Numbered from the stretch's first letter, positions 44,559 to 53,497 are shown. The stretch: DNA of 64,000 bases from Bradyrhizobium erythrophlei (GCF_900129425.1 NZ_LT670817.1:8584001-8648000), one strand, 5' to 3'. Numbers and translations: made by a program. The notes: a model not told the origin generated them from the sequence alone.

Positions 44559-45732
44559 CCCAGATCTTGAACGACTGGAGGCGGAAGGTTTCCGCCTCCG
44601 GATCATCCAAGGATCAGCAAACCACCTCCTGATCGAGGGCATCCCTGCCGTCACCTCACAAAGGGAGGTGGTCCTTGGCAGCCTTTATTGCCCCCTTGAG
44701 CTCGATGCGGAGGGAAAGACCAGAATCCCTTGCTCCAACCACCAGTGCTGGTGGATTGGCGAGCCACCGTGCGACGCCAATGGTCGGCTAATGCAGGAGA
44801 TGATCTCGCACAACGCCAAGGAGGGCAAAGGCGACGGGATAGAGACAACCGTCGCGTTTTCCAGAAAACGCGGAGACAAGGCCGACTATAGCGACCTCCA
44901 CGAGAAGATTTGGACGTATGTAAGACTCATCTGGCATGAAGCTCAGCTAATCGATCCCAAATGCGACCCGCGTGGCCAAAAGCCCATCCCAGTGGTTGTC
45001 GAAGCTCAGAAGCGAACTTTTCGATACCCCGATATGGCGACTACTCGAGCGGGCATCGGAGCAGCCACGGAGAAATTATTATCCGATAGGGTAGCTATCA
45101 TAGGTCTCGGTGGCACCGGGTCTTACATTCTCGATCTCCTAGCGAAGAGCCCGATAAACGAGATCCACATCTTTGACGGTGACGTGTTCGATCTTCATAA
45201 TGCGTTTAGAGCACCCGGCGCACCGAGCAAAGACGAACTAACAAAGCCAAAGAAAGTGGATCATTTTTATGCGATCTATGATCGGATGCACACTGGCATA
45301 ATCCGGCATCCCCATCATGTTTTGGCCGAGCACATTCCTATCTTCAAGGAGTTTAGTTTCGTATTTGTCGCGATCGACGATCCCGAGGCGCGAAAGACTA
45401 TCCTTGAGGGACTGATCGGGCTCGGCGTACCCTTCATTGATGTTGGTATCGACATTGCCTTTGATAAAGACGGCGCGCTTCGCGGCATTTCGCGGTTCAC
45501 CGTCGCTACACCAGAATGCCATTCGCATATGCCGGAGGTAATATCGTTTGGTAAGGTCCCGGATGATGACATTTACCGCAACATCCAGGTAGCGGACCTG
45601 AATATGCTTAATGCCTCAATGGCTGTGATGAAGTGGAAGAAACTTCGTGGCTTCTACGCGGATACGATGCGCGAGCATCACTCACTGTACACGATAGCGA
45701 CTCACGGGTTAACGAAAGAGGACAGACTGTGA
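44533..45732 (+). CDS. ThiF/E1-like adenylyltransferase
   Basis: A 399-residue protein. The N-terminal third (HLLIEGIPAV, NHQCWWIGEPPCDANGR) is the DUF6791-type domain found with such enzymes. The E1 core starts near 187: IIGLGGTGSYI (189-199) binds ATP, and IFDGDVFDLHNAFR supplies the Asp, Asn and Arg of the adenylation site. Cys329 (TPECHSH) is a candidate catalytic cysteine. It would activate the upstream ubiquitin-like protein by adenylation. No CxxC zinc pairs of MoeB/ThiF are seen. Confidence 0.82.
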   Translation: MSATLTSRSPDLERLEAEGFRLRIIQGSANHLLIEGIPAVTSQREVVLGSLYCPLELDAEGKTRIPCSNHQCWWIGEPPCDANGRLMQEMISHNAKEGKGDGIETTVAFSRKRGDKADYSDLHEKIWTYVRLIWHEAQLIDPKCDPRGQKPIPVVVEAQKRTFRYPDMATTRAGIGAATEKLLSDRVAIIGLGGTGSYILDLLAKSPINEIHIFDGDVFDLHNAFRAPGAPSKDELTKPKKVDHFYAIYDRMHTGIIRHPHHVLAEHIPIFKEFSFVFVAIDDPEARKTILEGLIGLGVPFIDVGIDIAFDKDGALRGISRFTVATPECHSHMPEVISFGKVPDDDIYRNIQVADLNMLNASMAVMKWKKLRGFYADTMREHHSLYTIATHGLTKEDRL

Positions 45733-46139
45733 AACAGTCCTTTCTTCGTGCGGAGCAGGTCGAATTTATCCCGAAAGAACTTGACGACGGGATTCTATAC
45801 GTTTCCAGAAGATTTCGAACGGCGAGCCACCGCTGCTGCTGTGGTTGCGGAATAAAAATTGTGACGCCCTTGCGCGAGACGGAATACAAGCTAACAGAAG
45901 TCAATGGTGCAGTATCTCTCGAACCCTCAATAGGTAACTGGAATCATCCTTGCCAAGCTCACTATTGGATTAGGAACAATAGAGTTGTATGGGCTGCGGC
46001 GATGACGCCCGCTCAGATCGCCACTGGCAGGATGCATGATGAAGCAGTCAAGGCCGCCTATTTTGCCAAGGTGGCTTGGCCGTGGTGGAAAAAATTGTGG
46101 CGCCGCATTCTGGAATGGCCATTTAAAAAATCGAATTGA
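45729..46139 (+). CDS. DUF6527 zinc-binding protein
   Basis: A 136-residue protein. HRCCCGCG (Cys36, 37, 38, 40) and NHPCQAHYW (His73, Cys75, His78) form a likely zinc site, a treble-clef-like arrangement. The start is a GTG at 45729 that overlaps the E1 stop as GTGA. Its fixed place after the ubiquitin-like and E1 genes suggests a role as adaptor, E3-like or transfer factor, but this is inference. The C-terminus is basic and tryptophan-rich (WPWWKKLWRRILEWPFKK), possibly membrane-associating. Confidence 0.75.
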   Translation: MKQSFLRAEQVEFIPKELDDGILYVSRRFRTASHRCCCGCGIKIVTPLRETEYKLTEVNGAVSLEPSIGNWNHPCQAHYWIRNNRVVWAAAMTPAQIATGRMHDEAVKAAYFAKVAWPWWKKLWRRILEWPFKKSN

Positions 46140-46267
46140 CGATCTAATTTGCGGCTCGCTCTTGATAACGTAGAGCGGGCTCGACGGTCGGGAAAGTTCT
46201 CGATTTAGCTCGCATTCCGCGCAGTGCAGCCGCTGCGCTCCCAAGCAGGGTCGCCCAAAGCCTGGAA

Positions 46268-46297
46268 CTGATGATAGAAGAGTAATTCCATCATCAG
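46268..46297. repeat. 30-bp palindrome, right boundary of divergent module
   Basis: Arms CTGATGATAGAAG (46268-46280) and ATTCCATCATCAG (46285-46297) pair at 11 of 13 positions around AGTA. It matches the palindrome at 42206-42235 at 26 of 30 positions. It lies 128 bp after the DUF6527 stop and 50 bp after the stop of the convergent SIR2 gene. Confidence 0.85.
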
Positions 46298-46346
46298 TCA
46301 TCTGACGCACCGGTATACGGAGCTCAAGTCCACGCGCGGACAGAAA

Positions 46347-49300
46347 TTATTGGTCTATGGGCTGTACGTCGAGCGCGGTGGGGCCTCTCAGAGTAAACCC
46401 CAGGTGATATCTTACTCTTTGACCATCCTCGATCGTTTCAAAAGCACCGTTGGCTTGATCGGGACTGAAGAAAGTCTCGAGCCCGTCCTGATCTCCGCGC
46501 AGAAAGCCAAAGCCGGGTCGCTTTGAATAGACTTGGCCATAGTACTCGACTGGATCTCCTGAAGCTGACTTTACAATTCCACGAATGCCTTGTTTTTGTC
46601 GGAACGGAACTGGGAGCTTCTTTAAGTCTTCGAAAAGCGTATTAGCAACCTCAGCCTTGCCACAGATACAAAGATGCCGTGCAAGCCAGAACCTCGCCTC
46701 ATTGTTTCTATCACCGGGCGCGACCGATCGCTGAAGATGGTAAAGTATAGTGTCGCGCTGCATTATGTCAGCGTCGGGGGCCTCTTCCATCAATGCTCGG
46801 GCCAATTCGAAATGCAGAAACTGACTTCCCTGATTAAGGTCCAAGGTCTTCCGAAGAACATTAATGGCTTCCGAGGTTTGGCCTTTGGCACGGAGGGTCC
46901 GAGAATAGCGCCTTGCGATCAATTCGCTACGCGGATTGGCGTCGGACGCTTTTCGGAGAGCACTTAGCGCTCGCGTCGCGTTCTTGAGTATCTCACCGAG
47001 CGTAGCCTCTTCGTTGAGGAGGCGATCGTCATTGGGAAATTTCTGCAGGCCAGAACGCAGGACATCCTCGGCATTCTTTAGGGCTTGAGCCACGCCCTCT
47101 TGAGTAAGAGCGTTGTCGTCTTTTTCTGCTCTCTCAATGGCATCCCGCGCTCCGGCGATAGCTGCTTTCGCCAGTGTGTGATGTGGGTGGGACGTTCTTG
47201 TATTTTTTATGAGTGCATTTGCCTGCGACTCTGCATTTCTGATCCAAGACGCCTTCTCCACCTCGTTCGAGGAGACGGATGAATACCTCAAAGCAATTTC
47301 AGCAAGCGAATGCTTGATAGTCGGATTCCCCGGCGAAAGCTCGAGCGCATCTTCCAGATACCGGTTTGCCCGATCGAGAGCACTTACGTCGCCGGCGAGG
47401 CGCATTTCGTAAATGCCTCGCTGGTGGAATATATGGCTATCTTCGCCGAATATCTTTTCGGCGGCGTCGTAGATGGAGCTGCCCATTCTCCGATCTTTGA
47501 ATAGTTCCGATAGTCGTGATCCACGAATCAGTTCGGCTAGAACCTCGCGGTCATATGAATAGGAGCGGTTCAACTTGCTTAAAATACGAATGAGGTTGTC
47601 GAACCGCTCTTGGGTGGTCGGCAATGCGACTTCATAAACTAAGTTCGCAATAACGGGGTGGCGGGCGCGGTACACCCAATCCTGGGATTTGGCATCGCGG
47701 GTGAGGTGTATAACCTGCTCAAGCGGCTTGAAAAACTTCTCGTTGAACTGCTCGAAGTTGATGCCGTGCACGCGAGAGATCAGCCCGGCTCTCACGGGCG
47801 GCCCGAACCTATGTAGAGAGCAGATATCGAGATACAGAAGGCGCGCATCTACTGGAAAGAGTTTTTTATATTCATCGGCAAGTATCTCTCGGAATTCCGC
47901 GTTTTCCGTCGCCTCGTGTAGAGCGACTAACAACTGACGACCCCAAAGCTCTTTTAGCTTTTTTTTCTGCTCTTCGGATGAGAGTTTTTGCAAATGCCCG
48001 AGGCAGTCGTGGATGGCAAGCAGGCGAAGCAAACCTTCGATCTCGAACTCACTCAGGTATCCAAGCTCGAACTCCTCATCTGTTAGCGACTCAAGTTCTT
48101 CACAGCGCATATTCCATTCGTTTACCCGTACGCTACCGATCACAACAATCGGCCACTTTTGACGCTGGGCGTGAATGTAGAAGCGAGAGAACGCGTTGGC
48201 GTCAGAAGCCAAGTCATCTACGAAAATGTAAATTGTTTGGTTTGTAAGGCCTGCTATTTCTTCAAATGCGTCTCGATCCAGATCCTCCCCGCTTCCAACC
48301 CAAAATACTAACCGGTCGGAGCTGTGAGCGGCATCCCACGCTAGCCGTCGCAATATGATGCTTTTGCCGCTTCCTGCGTGACCTTTCACTGCGGCAAAGC
48401 GAGGAGAAGATATTTTTTGCGTGCTAACAATGAACTCGTCGAATATGTCGCGCGTCAAGCGGCGAGAAACGTCCAAGGACGTTGCAACGGGGTACCAGTC
48501 CAGCTCAAAACCCTTGTAGAATTTTGCTGCTGTGCCGATTCCGGAAGGTGTTTCAGTAGAAACGTGTTTGCATTGTGCTCCGAGATACCGAACGAGAGAG
48601 AGCGTTTCCCGGACATGGGCGCGAGAGATGAAGCGCGTGAACGTCGTGTTTGATTGCGCTGCCGCAATCTGAGCAAGCGGTCTGATTGCAGAGTTGATCT
48701 TTGTGTCAATCTGTTTGAGGAAATTCTCAAAGTCTAAATTTATGCATTTTACGCGGCGATCTCTCCAGTAGTTTTCTTCAGCTTGAAGTATGCCTGGACG
48801 CACGAGATAGTGAATTGGGTGTGCGTCGCCTTCGCGTCGAATTTCATCAAAAATAGACCGAAAGTTATGGTCTGACATGCCGTAGCCAGCGAAGATGAGT
48901 GTCTTTGTCCGGGCCCATTCGAGAAATTGTGCTATTTGACCGCTTCGCCCTTCGCGGTGATTGAGGACTTGCTCGGTGCTTGCAACAAGCGGCGGCTTCA
49001 TATCTTGATATTGCGTAATGCAGCCGTGAATCTTCACATATAGCACGCCTCGCTCACCAAGCCGCTCCGCCGCACCATCCCCGTCTTTACGGTTGACGAC
49101 CAGAGTTTGAGCAGGAGACCCGACCGCTTTGTATGCGTCTTCGATAATCAGATCGTAATTTGTCGTGACGATCCCTCCCCAAACAAAGGTTGGTATCAAC
49201 TTGTGGAAAGGAGACGGGTCGAAACCTATCAGCTCGTGATGAATCAACTGCTGCAGTTCCCGGCCGCTGCGCATAGAAGCCGCGAAATCACAAACTTGAG

Positions 49301-49487
49301 CAAAATCGAAGCCGTCATACCCCGGCCCTAACAGCTCTTTTGCGATAACTTTCTTCAGATCATCGGCGAGCGGTATCCTGGTTCCGTCAGGCTTCGTTGC
49401 GCCGCGAGAGGCGCCAGCTCCCAGGAAAAGCACCGCGCGACCGCCGGCTATCGCCTCAACCAACGGCTGCTCAACTTGGTCGGACAT
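46347..49487 (-). CDS. SIR2-STAND-TPR protein with C-terminal cold-shock-like domain
   Basis: A 1046-residue multidomain protein. The N-terminal SIR2 NADase-type domain has FLGAGAS (21-27), TTNYD (108-112) and KIHG with His154. A STAND NTPase follows with GHAGSGKS (369-376) and IFVDD (421-425). A long helical repeat region (about 680-950) resembles TPRs. Residues about 967-1046 read as a cold-shock/S1-like OB domain, with YYGQVYSKRPGFGFLRGD and GQRVRYHLGF. It is likely an antiphage sensor that destroys NAD+ when triggered; the OB domain could bind the trigger. GGAG precedes the ATG. Confidence 0.85.
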   Translation of the reverse strand: MSDQVEQPLVEAIAGGRAVLFLGAGASRGATKPDGTRIPLADDLKKVIAKELLGPGYDGFDFAQVCDFAASMRSGRELQQLIHHELIGFDPSPFHKLIPTFVWGGIVTTNYDLIIEDAYKAVGSPAQTLVVNRKDGDGAAERLGERGVLYVKIHGCITQYQDMKPPLVASTEQVLNHREGRSGQIAQFLEWARTKTLIFAGYGMSDHNFRSIFDEIRREGDAHPIHYLVRPGILQAEENYWRDRRVKCINLDFENFLKQIDTKINSAIRPLAQIAAAQSNTTFTRFISRAHVRETLSLVRYLGAQCKHVSTETPSGIGTAAKFYKGFELDWYPVATSLDVSRRLTRDIFDEFIVSTQKISSPRFAAVKGHAGSGKSIILRRLAWDAAHSSDRLVFWVGSGEDLDRDAFEEIAGLTNQTIYIFVDDLASDANAFSRFYIHAQRQKWPIVVIGSVRVNEWNMRCEELESLTDEEFELGYLSEFEIEGLLRLLAIHDCLGHLQKLSSEEQKKKLKELWGRQLLVALHEATENAEFREILADEYKKLFPVDARLLYLDICSLHRFGPPVRAGLISRVHGINFEQFNEKFFKPLEQVIHLTRDAKSQDWVYRARHPVIANLVYEVALPTTQERFDNLIRILSKLNRSYSYDREVLAELIRGSRLSELFKDRRMGSSIYDAAEKIFGEDSHIFHQRGIYEMRLAGDVSALDRANRYLEDALELSPGNPTIKHSLAEIALRYSSVSSNEVEKASWIRNAESQANALIKNTRTSHPHHTLAKAAIAGARDAIERAEKDDNALTQEGVAQALKNAEDVLRSGLQKFPNDDRLLNEEATLGEILKNATRALSALRKASDANPRSELIARRYSRTLRAKGQTSEAINVLRKTLDLNQGSQFLHFELARALMEEAPDADIMQRDTILYHLQRSVAPGDRNNEARFWLARHLCICGKAEVANTLFEDLKKLPVPFRQKQGIRGIVKSASGDPVEYYGQVYSKRPGFGFLRGDQDGLETFFSPDQANGAFETIEDGQRVRYHLGFTLRGPTALDVQPIDQ

Positions 49488-49800
49488 GCGGCTCCGGTTG
49501 CTAAATGAGGGACAGGACTACCTTTGACTGTTACCTGATAGCCTGTTCACCTGCAAAGACCCCCTCCGGTTTTGAACAGAGTTTCGGTCGGCGGTTAGTG
49601 AAGCCGGGCGGCTTGCTCGATAGGTACGGAGGGAAGGCTGCGAATCGGTACACCACCGGCCGATCACGCTAGAAGCATCGCGGTCGTGAATGATCGTTGC
49701 GAGCATCCTTATGTTTCGACCAATAATTCGCTCGGACTGTGTACAGTGTCATGCACGTGATTAGGATCGGCGAGGTTTTATCCAACAATGGAGAACCCAA
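49488..49800. other. Intergenic region upstream of DUF6641 gene
   Basis: 313 bp between divergent genes. The right part (about 49700-49795) is AT-richer and probably holds the promoter of the DUF6641 gene; no exact motif is claimed. No copy of the island palindrome is present. Confidence 0.5.
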
Positions 49801-50229
49801 ATGCCAGTCCTCAAGTCACTCTCATTCACCGCGCTCCCCAAGGCCGCGAACGATCCGGTCCAACTGCGTCGGGTCAAGTTCGTCGCAAAACTGGAAGAGC
49901 AGAAGCTGCTCCTGAAGGACCCCAGCCACGTCCGGACCGTCCAGCGATGGACCAAGGTCAACGGGGAGCGGCAGGCCACCAATAAGCAATATGCCGTCCG
50001 GCCCTGGTGGAAGACGGACCCGTCCGGTCAGGTCGTAATGTCCATCAAGTTCGGGGCCAAGCCCATCGAGTTCGAGAAGGGCAAGGCCGGCATCGTCGTC
50101 CCGTCCAAGGAAAAGCTGCCGGCGGTGATCGACACCCTGATCGCGGCCGTCCGGGCAGGGGAGTTGGACGAGCTGTTCAACCAGGCCGCCAAGACCGGAA
50201 CGATCGGGAAGGCGAAGAAGGCTGCTTGA
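49801..50229 (+). CDS. DUF6641 family protein
   Basis: A 142-residue basic protein of the DUF6641 family, function unknown. VLKSLSFTALPKAANDP, RRVKFVAKLEEQKLLL and the basic tail GTIGKAKKAA are typical. It could bind nucleic acid given its charge, but no fold is established. It is GC-rich compared with the SIR2 gene beside it, and converges with an XRE regulator gene across a hairpin. Confidence 0.75.
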   Translation: MPVLKSLSFTALPKAANDPVQLRRVKFVAKLEEQKLLLKDPSHVRTVQRWTKVNGERQATNKQYAVRPWWKTDPSGQVVMSIKFGAKPIEFEKGKAGIVVPSKEKLPAVIDTLIAAVRAGELDELFNQAAKTGTIGKAKKAA

Positions 50230-50238
50230 TAATCAGAG

Positions 50239-50264
50239 CCGGGCGATGAGGGATCGTCGCCCGG
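50239..50264. terminator. Hairpin between convergent genes
   Basis: CCGGGCGA (50239-50246) pairs perfectly with TCGCCCGG (50257-50264) across a 10-base loop. It lies between the ends of the DUF6641 and XRE genes. No strong T-tract follows, so termination is plausible but not certain. Confidence 0.5.
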
Positions 50265-50304
50265 TTGCCACGTTCGTGGTTAGACGGAGGAGTAAGCTGC
50301 TGAA

Positions 50305-50745
50305 TCATTCGTCGGCTGCAATGCTTTCGATAAGTGAGACAAACTGGCGTTGCACCGCTTGGCTTTTCACAGAGGCATAAGCCCGTAACAGTCGCAGGCT
50401 GAATGCGCTGTCGATAAACAGCAAGCTCTCGACCTCACGCTTGCCATCGCTTGCGCGCTTTCCAAGTCCATCATCGTCAAAGAAAAACGTCACTGGCACA
50501 TCGAGCGCCGTGGCGACCTGCTGCAGGCGAGCAGCGCCCACCCGGTTGACGCCTTTCTCGTACTTCTGCACCTGTTGAAAGCTGACGCCGAGCTTGTCGG
50601 CAAGTTCCGATTGAGAAATTTTCATCTCCATCCGGCGCAACCGAATACGCATCCCCAGTTCAAAATCGTGCTTGCCAGTTGACCGCTGATTTTTGAGCCC
50701 GCCGTTCGATTCCTTGATAATTTTCAGTGTGGTTTTTTTTGCCAT
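50305..50745 (-). CDS. XRE family transcriptional regulator
   Basis: A 146-residue helix-turn-helix protein. LGMRIRLRRMEMKISQSELADKLGVSFQQVQKYEKGVNRV (landmark, about 30-69) is the XRE domain. The C-terminal part (SLRLLRAYASVKSQAVQRQFVSLIESIA) is typical of chromosomal rhizobial regulators of this kind. No operator is identified. Confidence 0.85.
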   Translation of the reverse strand: MAKKTTLKIIKESNGGLKNQRSTGKHDFELGMRIRLRRMEMKISQSELADKLGVSFQQVQKYEKGVNRVGAARLQQVATALDVPVTFFFDDDGLGKRASDGKREVESLLFIDSAFSLRLLRAYASVKSQAVQRQFVSLIESIAADE

Positions 50746-50907
50746 AGTCTTCTCTCATTTCCCTGAGCTTCTGGATCAACCAACGGGCATATTTCGCGGA
50801 TTTCAACCTGTGAGACAATAGGGGAAAGGCCGCCGAGGCGTTTGATACGCGAATACCCTCTTGCCCAGGAACAGACACTGCCGAACCGCCCGTCCAATGA
50901 ACACGGC

Positions 50908-51642
50908 TTAAAACTGGATCACACAGATTAGCGCCTCCGGCGTCTCCCACGTCGCCAGCAGTCCGTGCTCGTAGGACTCGAAGATCTTCAATTGATGATC
51001 TATCGCCACCGAGCCTTCGGACGCCCCGGTGCGCAGGAGCAGCTCGACGTTTGAAATGGCCTGCGCCGTGGCTTCGGCCAAGGATGTTTCCAGCCAGCCG
51101 ATCTGAGCCGAGACCGCCCTGACCCGGAACACCTCTTCGTCGGAAGCATTCTCAGATTTCGCTTTGGACTTCGCCAGCAGCTTCGGAGCCATCAGGGTCC
51201 GGTCGCTCTCATCAATGCCGAGGAGTTCGTTGGCCATCATCCGGGCTTCAAAGGCACGGTCGAACGTTTCCTCGTCACGCGGTACCGGGGGCTGAGCCCG
51301 ACGCCAGAAACTCGCCGTTCCCATGTCGAGGAGCGCGTCGAGGCCGTACCGGCTGAGGTGGTCGAACGCCTCCGTCGGGGTGTCCATCCATTTTATAACA
51401 AGAGGTTTGGTGCAGCCCGACCGGTCGGCGAACTGCCGGATGGTCCGGTCGACCATGGCTCGGTCGGGAGCACGGCAGCCCCGGCCGGTGATTCGGGCAC
51501 GTTCGAGGAGGGATCGGGTCAACGGGTGCCATCGAGCCTCGCCTGGGATGAAGGGGAGGGGACAGGCACCCAAGGCCCCGAACGTTCCGGCCATGGCGGC
51601 GCAAGTCCCGCCTATTAATAGCTGCCGACGGTCGATGTTCAC
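50908..51642 (-). CDS. Probable Tat-exported protein of unknown function
   Basis: A 244-residue protein. The N-terminus NIDRRQLLIGGTCAAMAGTF resembles a twin-arginine signal, with ALGAC nearby as a possible lipobox. The mature part is helical and has no recognised motif. The start is a GTG at 51642 with GGAGG 8 bp upstream. Island or chromosomal origin cannot be settled from sequence. Confidence 0.6.
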   Translation of the reverse strand: MNIDRRQLLIGGTCAAMAGTFGALGACPLPFIPGEARWHPLTRSLLERARITGRGCRAPDRAMVDRTIRQFADRSGCTKPLVIKWMDTPTEAFDHLSRYGLDALLDMGTASFWRRAQPPVPRDEETFDRAFEARMMANELLGIDESDRTLMAPKLLAKSKAKSENASDEEVFRVRAVSAQIGWLETSLAEATAQAISNVELLLRTGASEGSVAIDHQLKIFESYEHGLLATWETPEALICVIQF

Positions 51643-51746
51643 CCTGGGCCTCCAGTCTCCTGAGGATGCTGGCGGTAAACTGAAATCCCGGGGAAGGACA
51701 TACGGGGCCGGCCGGTCTCAAGTGATGGGTCGGGCCGGCAGGCCAG

Positions 51747-51983
51747 CTAGCCAACCTTCGTGCGAGAGCCGGACCTGGAGGGTCGCTGGAATAACTCAGC
51801 CGGATCGACCTCGAGGATGGAGGCCAGCTTCCCGATGATCTCTAACCCCACGTAGGTCACGGCCCGCTCTACCCGGCTCACATACGCACGATCCACCCCG
51901 GCGTCATGGGCCAGTTGTTCCTGAGAGATTCCGCTCATGCCGGATGCGCCGGAGATTGGTCGCAAAAGTTGGCGTGGGTTCAT
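51747..51983 (-). CDS. Small XRE-type DNA-binding protein
   Basis: A 78-residue protein that is little more than a helix-turn-helix: GISQEQLAHDAGVDRAYVSRVERAVTYVGL (landmark, about 18-47), followed by LASILEVDPAELFQRP. Compared with typical relatives the first helix is altered. It is divergent from a membrane protein gene, which it might control. Confidence 0.75.
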   Translation of the reverse strand: MNPRQLLRPISGASGMSGISQEQLAHDAGVDRAYVSRVERAVTYVGLEIIGKLASILEVDPAELFQRPSRSGSRTKVG

Positions 51984-52091
51984 GTACCCAGCCAACCAAC
52001 CTGTGGTTTACTATCCCACCGCTTTAAAGCCTCAAGCTGTATTAGTGAACTGACGACGGGTGTGTCCAGCGTCAGTAACAAGGGGGTTGGA

Positions 52092-52520
52092 ATGTTGGAC
52101 TATATCTGGGCCGGCGCGGACGGCTCGACTGTACTCGAGGTCGTCGCAGTCTTGGTGCCGGCGCTCGTGCTTCTTTGGATCGTCATGACCGTCATGGCCC
52201 TTCACAAGCGGGACGTGTATTTTTGGAGCCTGGGCTCGACCTGGACCAGCGTCATCGCCTGTCCGATCGCCCTGGTCATCATGTGCTTCAGCTCCTTTAG
52301 CCAGTTGAACGACCCGAACGTGCCTCTCTTCCATGCGCCGATCGCAGCCGGTGCCATCCTCTATGTCGTCGCACTCGCATTCGCGATCTTCTATAACTAC
52401 AACGCGACCCGATCAGCGATGCTAGCCTTCAGCACCAGCATGCTGCAACAGCTTGCCGTCCTGGGCGTGATCTTCCTGTTCTTCCGGTGGCAGGGTGATG
52501 AAGTGAACCGCGGCCGATAA
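52092..52520 (+). CDS. Four-helix membrane protein of unknown function
   Basis: A 142-residue protein with four hydrophobic segments, near residues 14-36, 50-66, 80-98 and 112-130. AGGGGG lies 6 bp before the ATG at 52092. No family recognised. It is divergent from the small XRE gene and followed by a decayed small gene. Confidence 0.65.
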   Translation: MLDYIWAGADGSTVLEVVAVLVPALVLLWIVMTVMALHKRDVYFWSLGSTWTSVIACPIALVIMCFSSFSQLNDPNVPLFHAPIAAGAILYVVALAFAIFYNYNATRSAMLAFSTSMLQQLAVLGVIFLFFRWQGDEVNRGR

Positions 52521-52535
52521 ATTCACCTGGAAAAA

Positions 52536-52825
52536 ATGCGGCTTTTCGAGCATCTCTGGGTATCGCTCCACGAAGACAAGTGCATCGGGCAGAACTACCA
52601 CGAGCTCCGGGACTTCTGCCCCGGGAGCGCGAACTTTCCCTCTCTCGCCACGGTCACTCCGTCACCTGGAAGCATGAGTACTATCAGGTGTTCATGTTTG
52701 CTGAAGAGGCCGACGCTGAAGTTTTCAGGAAAGAGTTTGGCGGCGAACCAACGCATTCTTCGGAGAAAGGGCACGGCAAGAACTGGGCAAGGTGGAAGAA
52801 GGGGACACACAATTCAAAATCTTGA
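52536..52825 (+). pseudogene. Frameshifted small gene of unknown function
   Basis: The first frame reads MRLFEHLWVSLHEDKCIGQN and continues to HELRDFC. The second frame continues RHGHSVTWKHEYYQVFMFAE and ends GTHNSKS at 52825. Joining the frames near 52620 at the CCCC run gives one continuous small protein of about 95 residues. This suggests an old two-base gain or one-base loss, or a sequencing error. No function is known. Confidence 0.55.
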
Positions 52826-52977
52826 AGTCGATGAACTCGTGGACTGATGTTTTTCTGGTCTTCCGGTAGTCGTTTTGCCATGAATTGATCGCGAAGTTCG
52901 CTGAAGAATTTCGTGCCCCCTTGCTATTCGGCCCAATCTTGGCGCTATGTCTGAGACTCCGGACGTAGGGTATCCTC

Positions 52978-53154
52978 ATGACTGATCGAGAAAAGATTCT
53001 GACCGCCCTTCGCGAAAAGCCGCTAAAGACTTTCGAGATCATGAAGCGGGTTAACATAAAGAACCAGGACGACTGCCAATCGCTCCTATTGAAGATGCGC
53101 GACGACGGCGTAGTGAAGTTCGATATTCACAAGGGACATTGGCTCGCCGCGTGA
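52978..53154 (+). CDS. Small winged-helix-like protein, 58 residues
   Basis: Reads MTDREKILTALREKPLKTFE and ends GHWLAA. The pattern helix, helix, NQDDCQSLLLKMRDDGVVKF and a terminal beta pair resembles a minimal winged helix. The codon pattern is convincing and the frame begins at ATG 52978 with TAGGG upstream. Possible DNA-binding protein; no partner. Confidence 0.6.
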   Translation: MTDREKILTALREKPLKTFEIMKRVNIKNQDDCQSLLLKMRDDGVVKFDIHKGHWLAA

Positions 53155-53311
53155 CGATGACGGCCGCGAGCCGACGAAGAGCCCGACACCAGCGCTATAA
53201 TCGAATTACAAACACCGCGCATCCAATGAGGCTTAAGGGCTTGAACCTCGACAACAGCGTAAAACAAGGGCGGTTGATTGTTATTGACCACTCGTCTATC
53301 CGGCATTGGCA

Positions 53312-53497
53312 TCAGTGTTTGTTACTAGCGGAAGCCTCTCGATCGAGCCTGTTGAGCAGGTCGGTAAGGTCGTCGGCGTCATCAAGATCAAGGTCGATCT
53401 GTTCCACGTCGTTCACCAACGCAGGCCGGTGCGTGACAGAATCAATAACTGCCCACAGGTCGCGACCCGGTAACTTTTCCATCGTGTACCGCATCAT
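53312..53497 (-). CDS. Small acidic protein, 61 residues
   Basis: Begins MMRYTMEKLPGRDLWAVIDS and ends with the acidic DLDLDDADDLTDLLNRLD. Two adjacent ATGs at 53497 and 53494 are possible starts, with AAAGG about 15 bp upstream. I recall similar small proteins in Bradyrhizobium, all without function. Confidence 0.55.
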   Translation of the reverse strand: MMRYTMEKLPGRDLWAVIDSVTHRPALVNDVEQIDLDLDDADDLTDLLNRLDREASASNKH

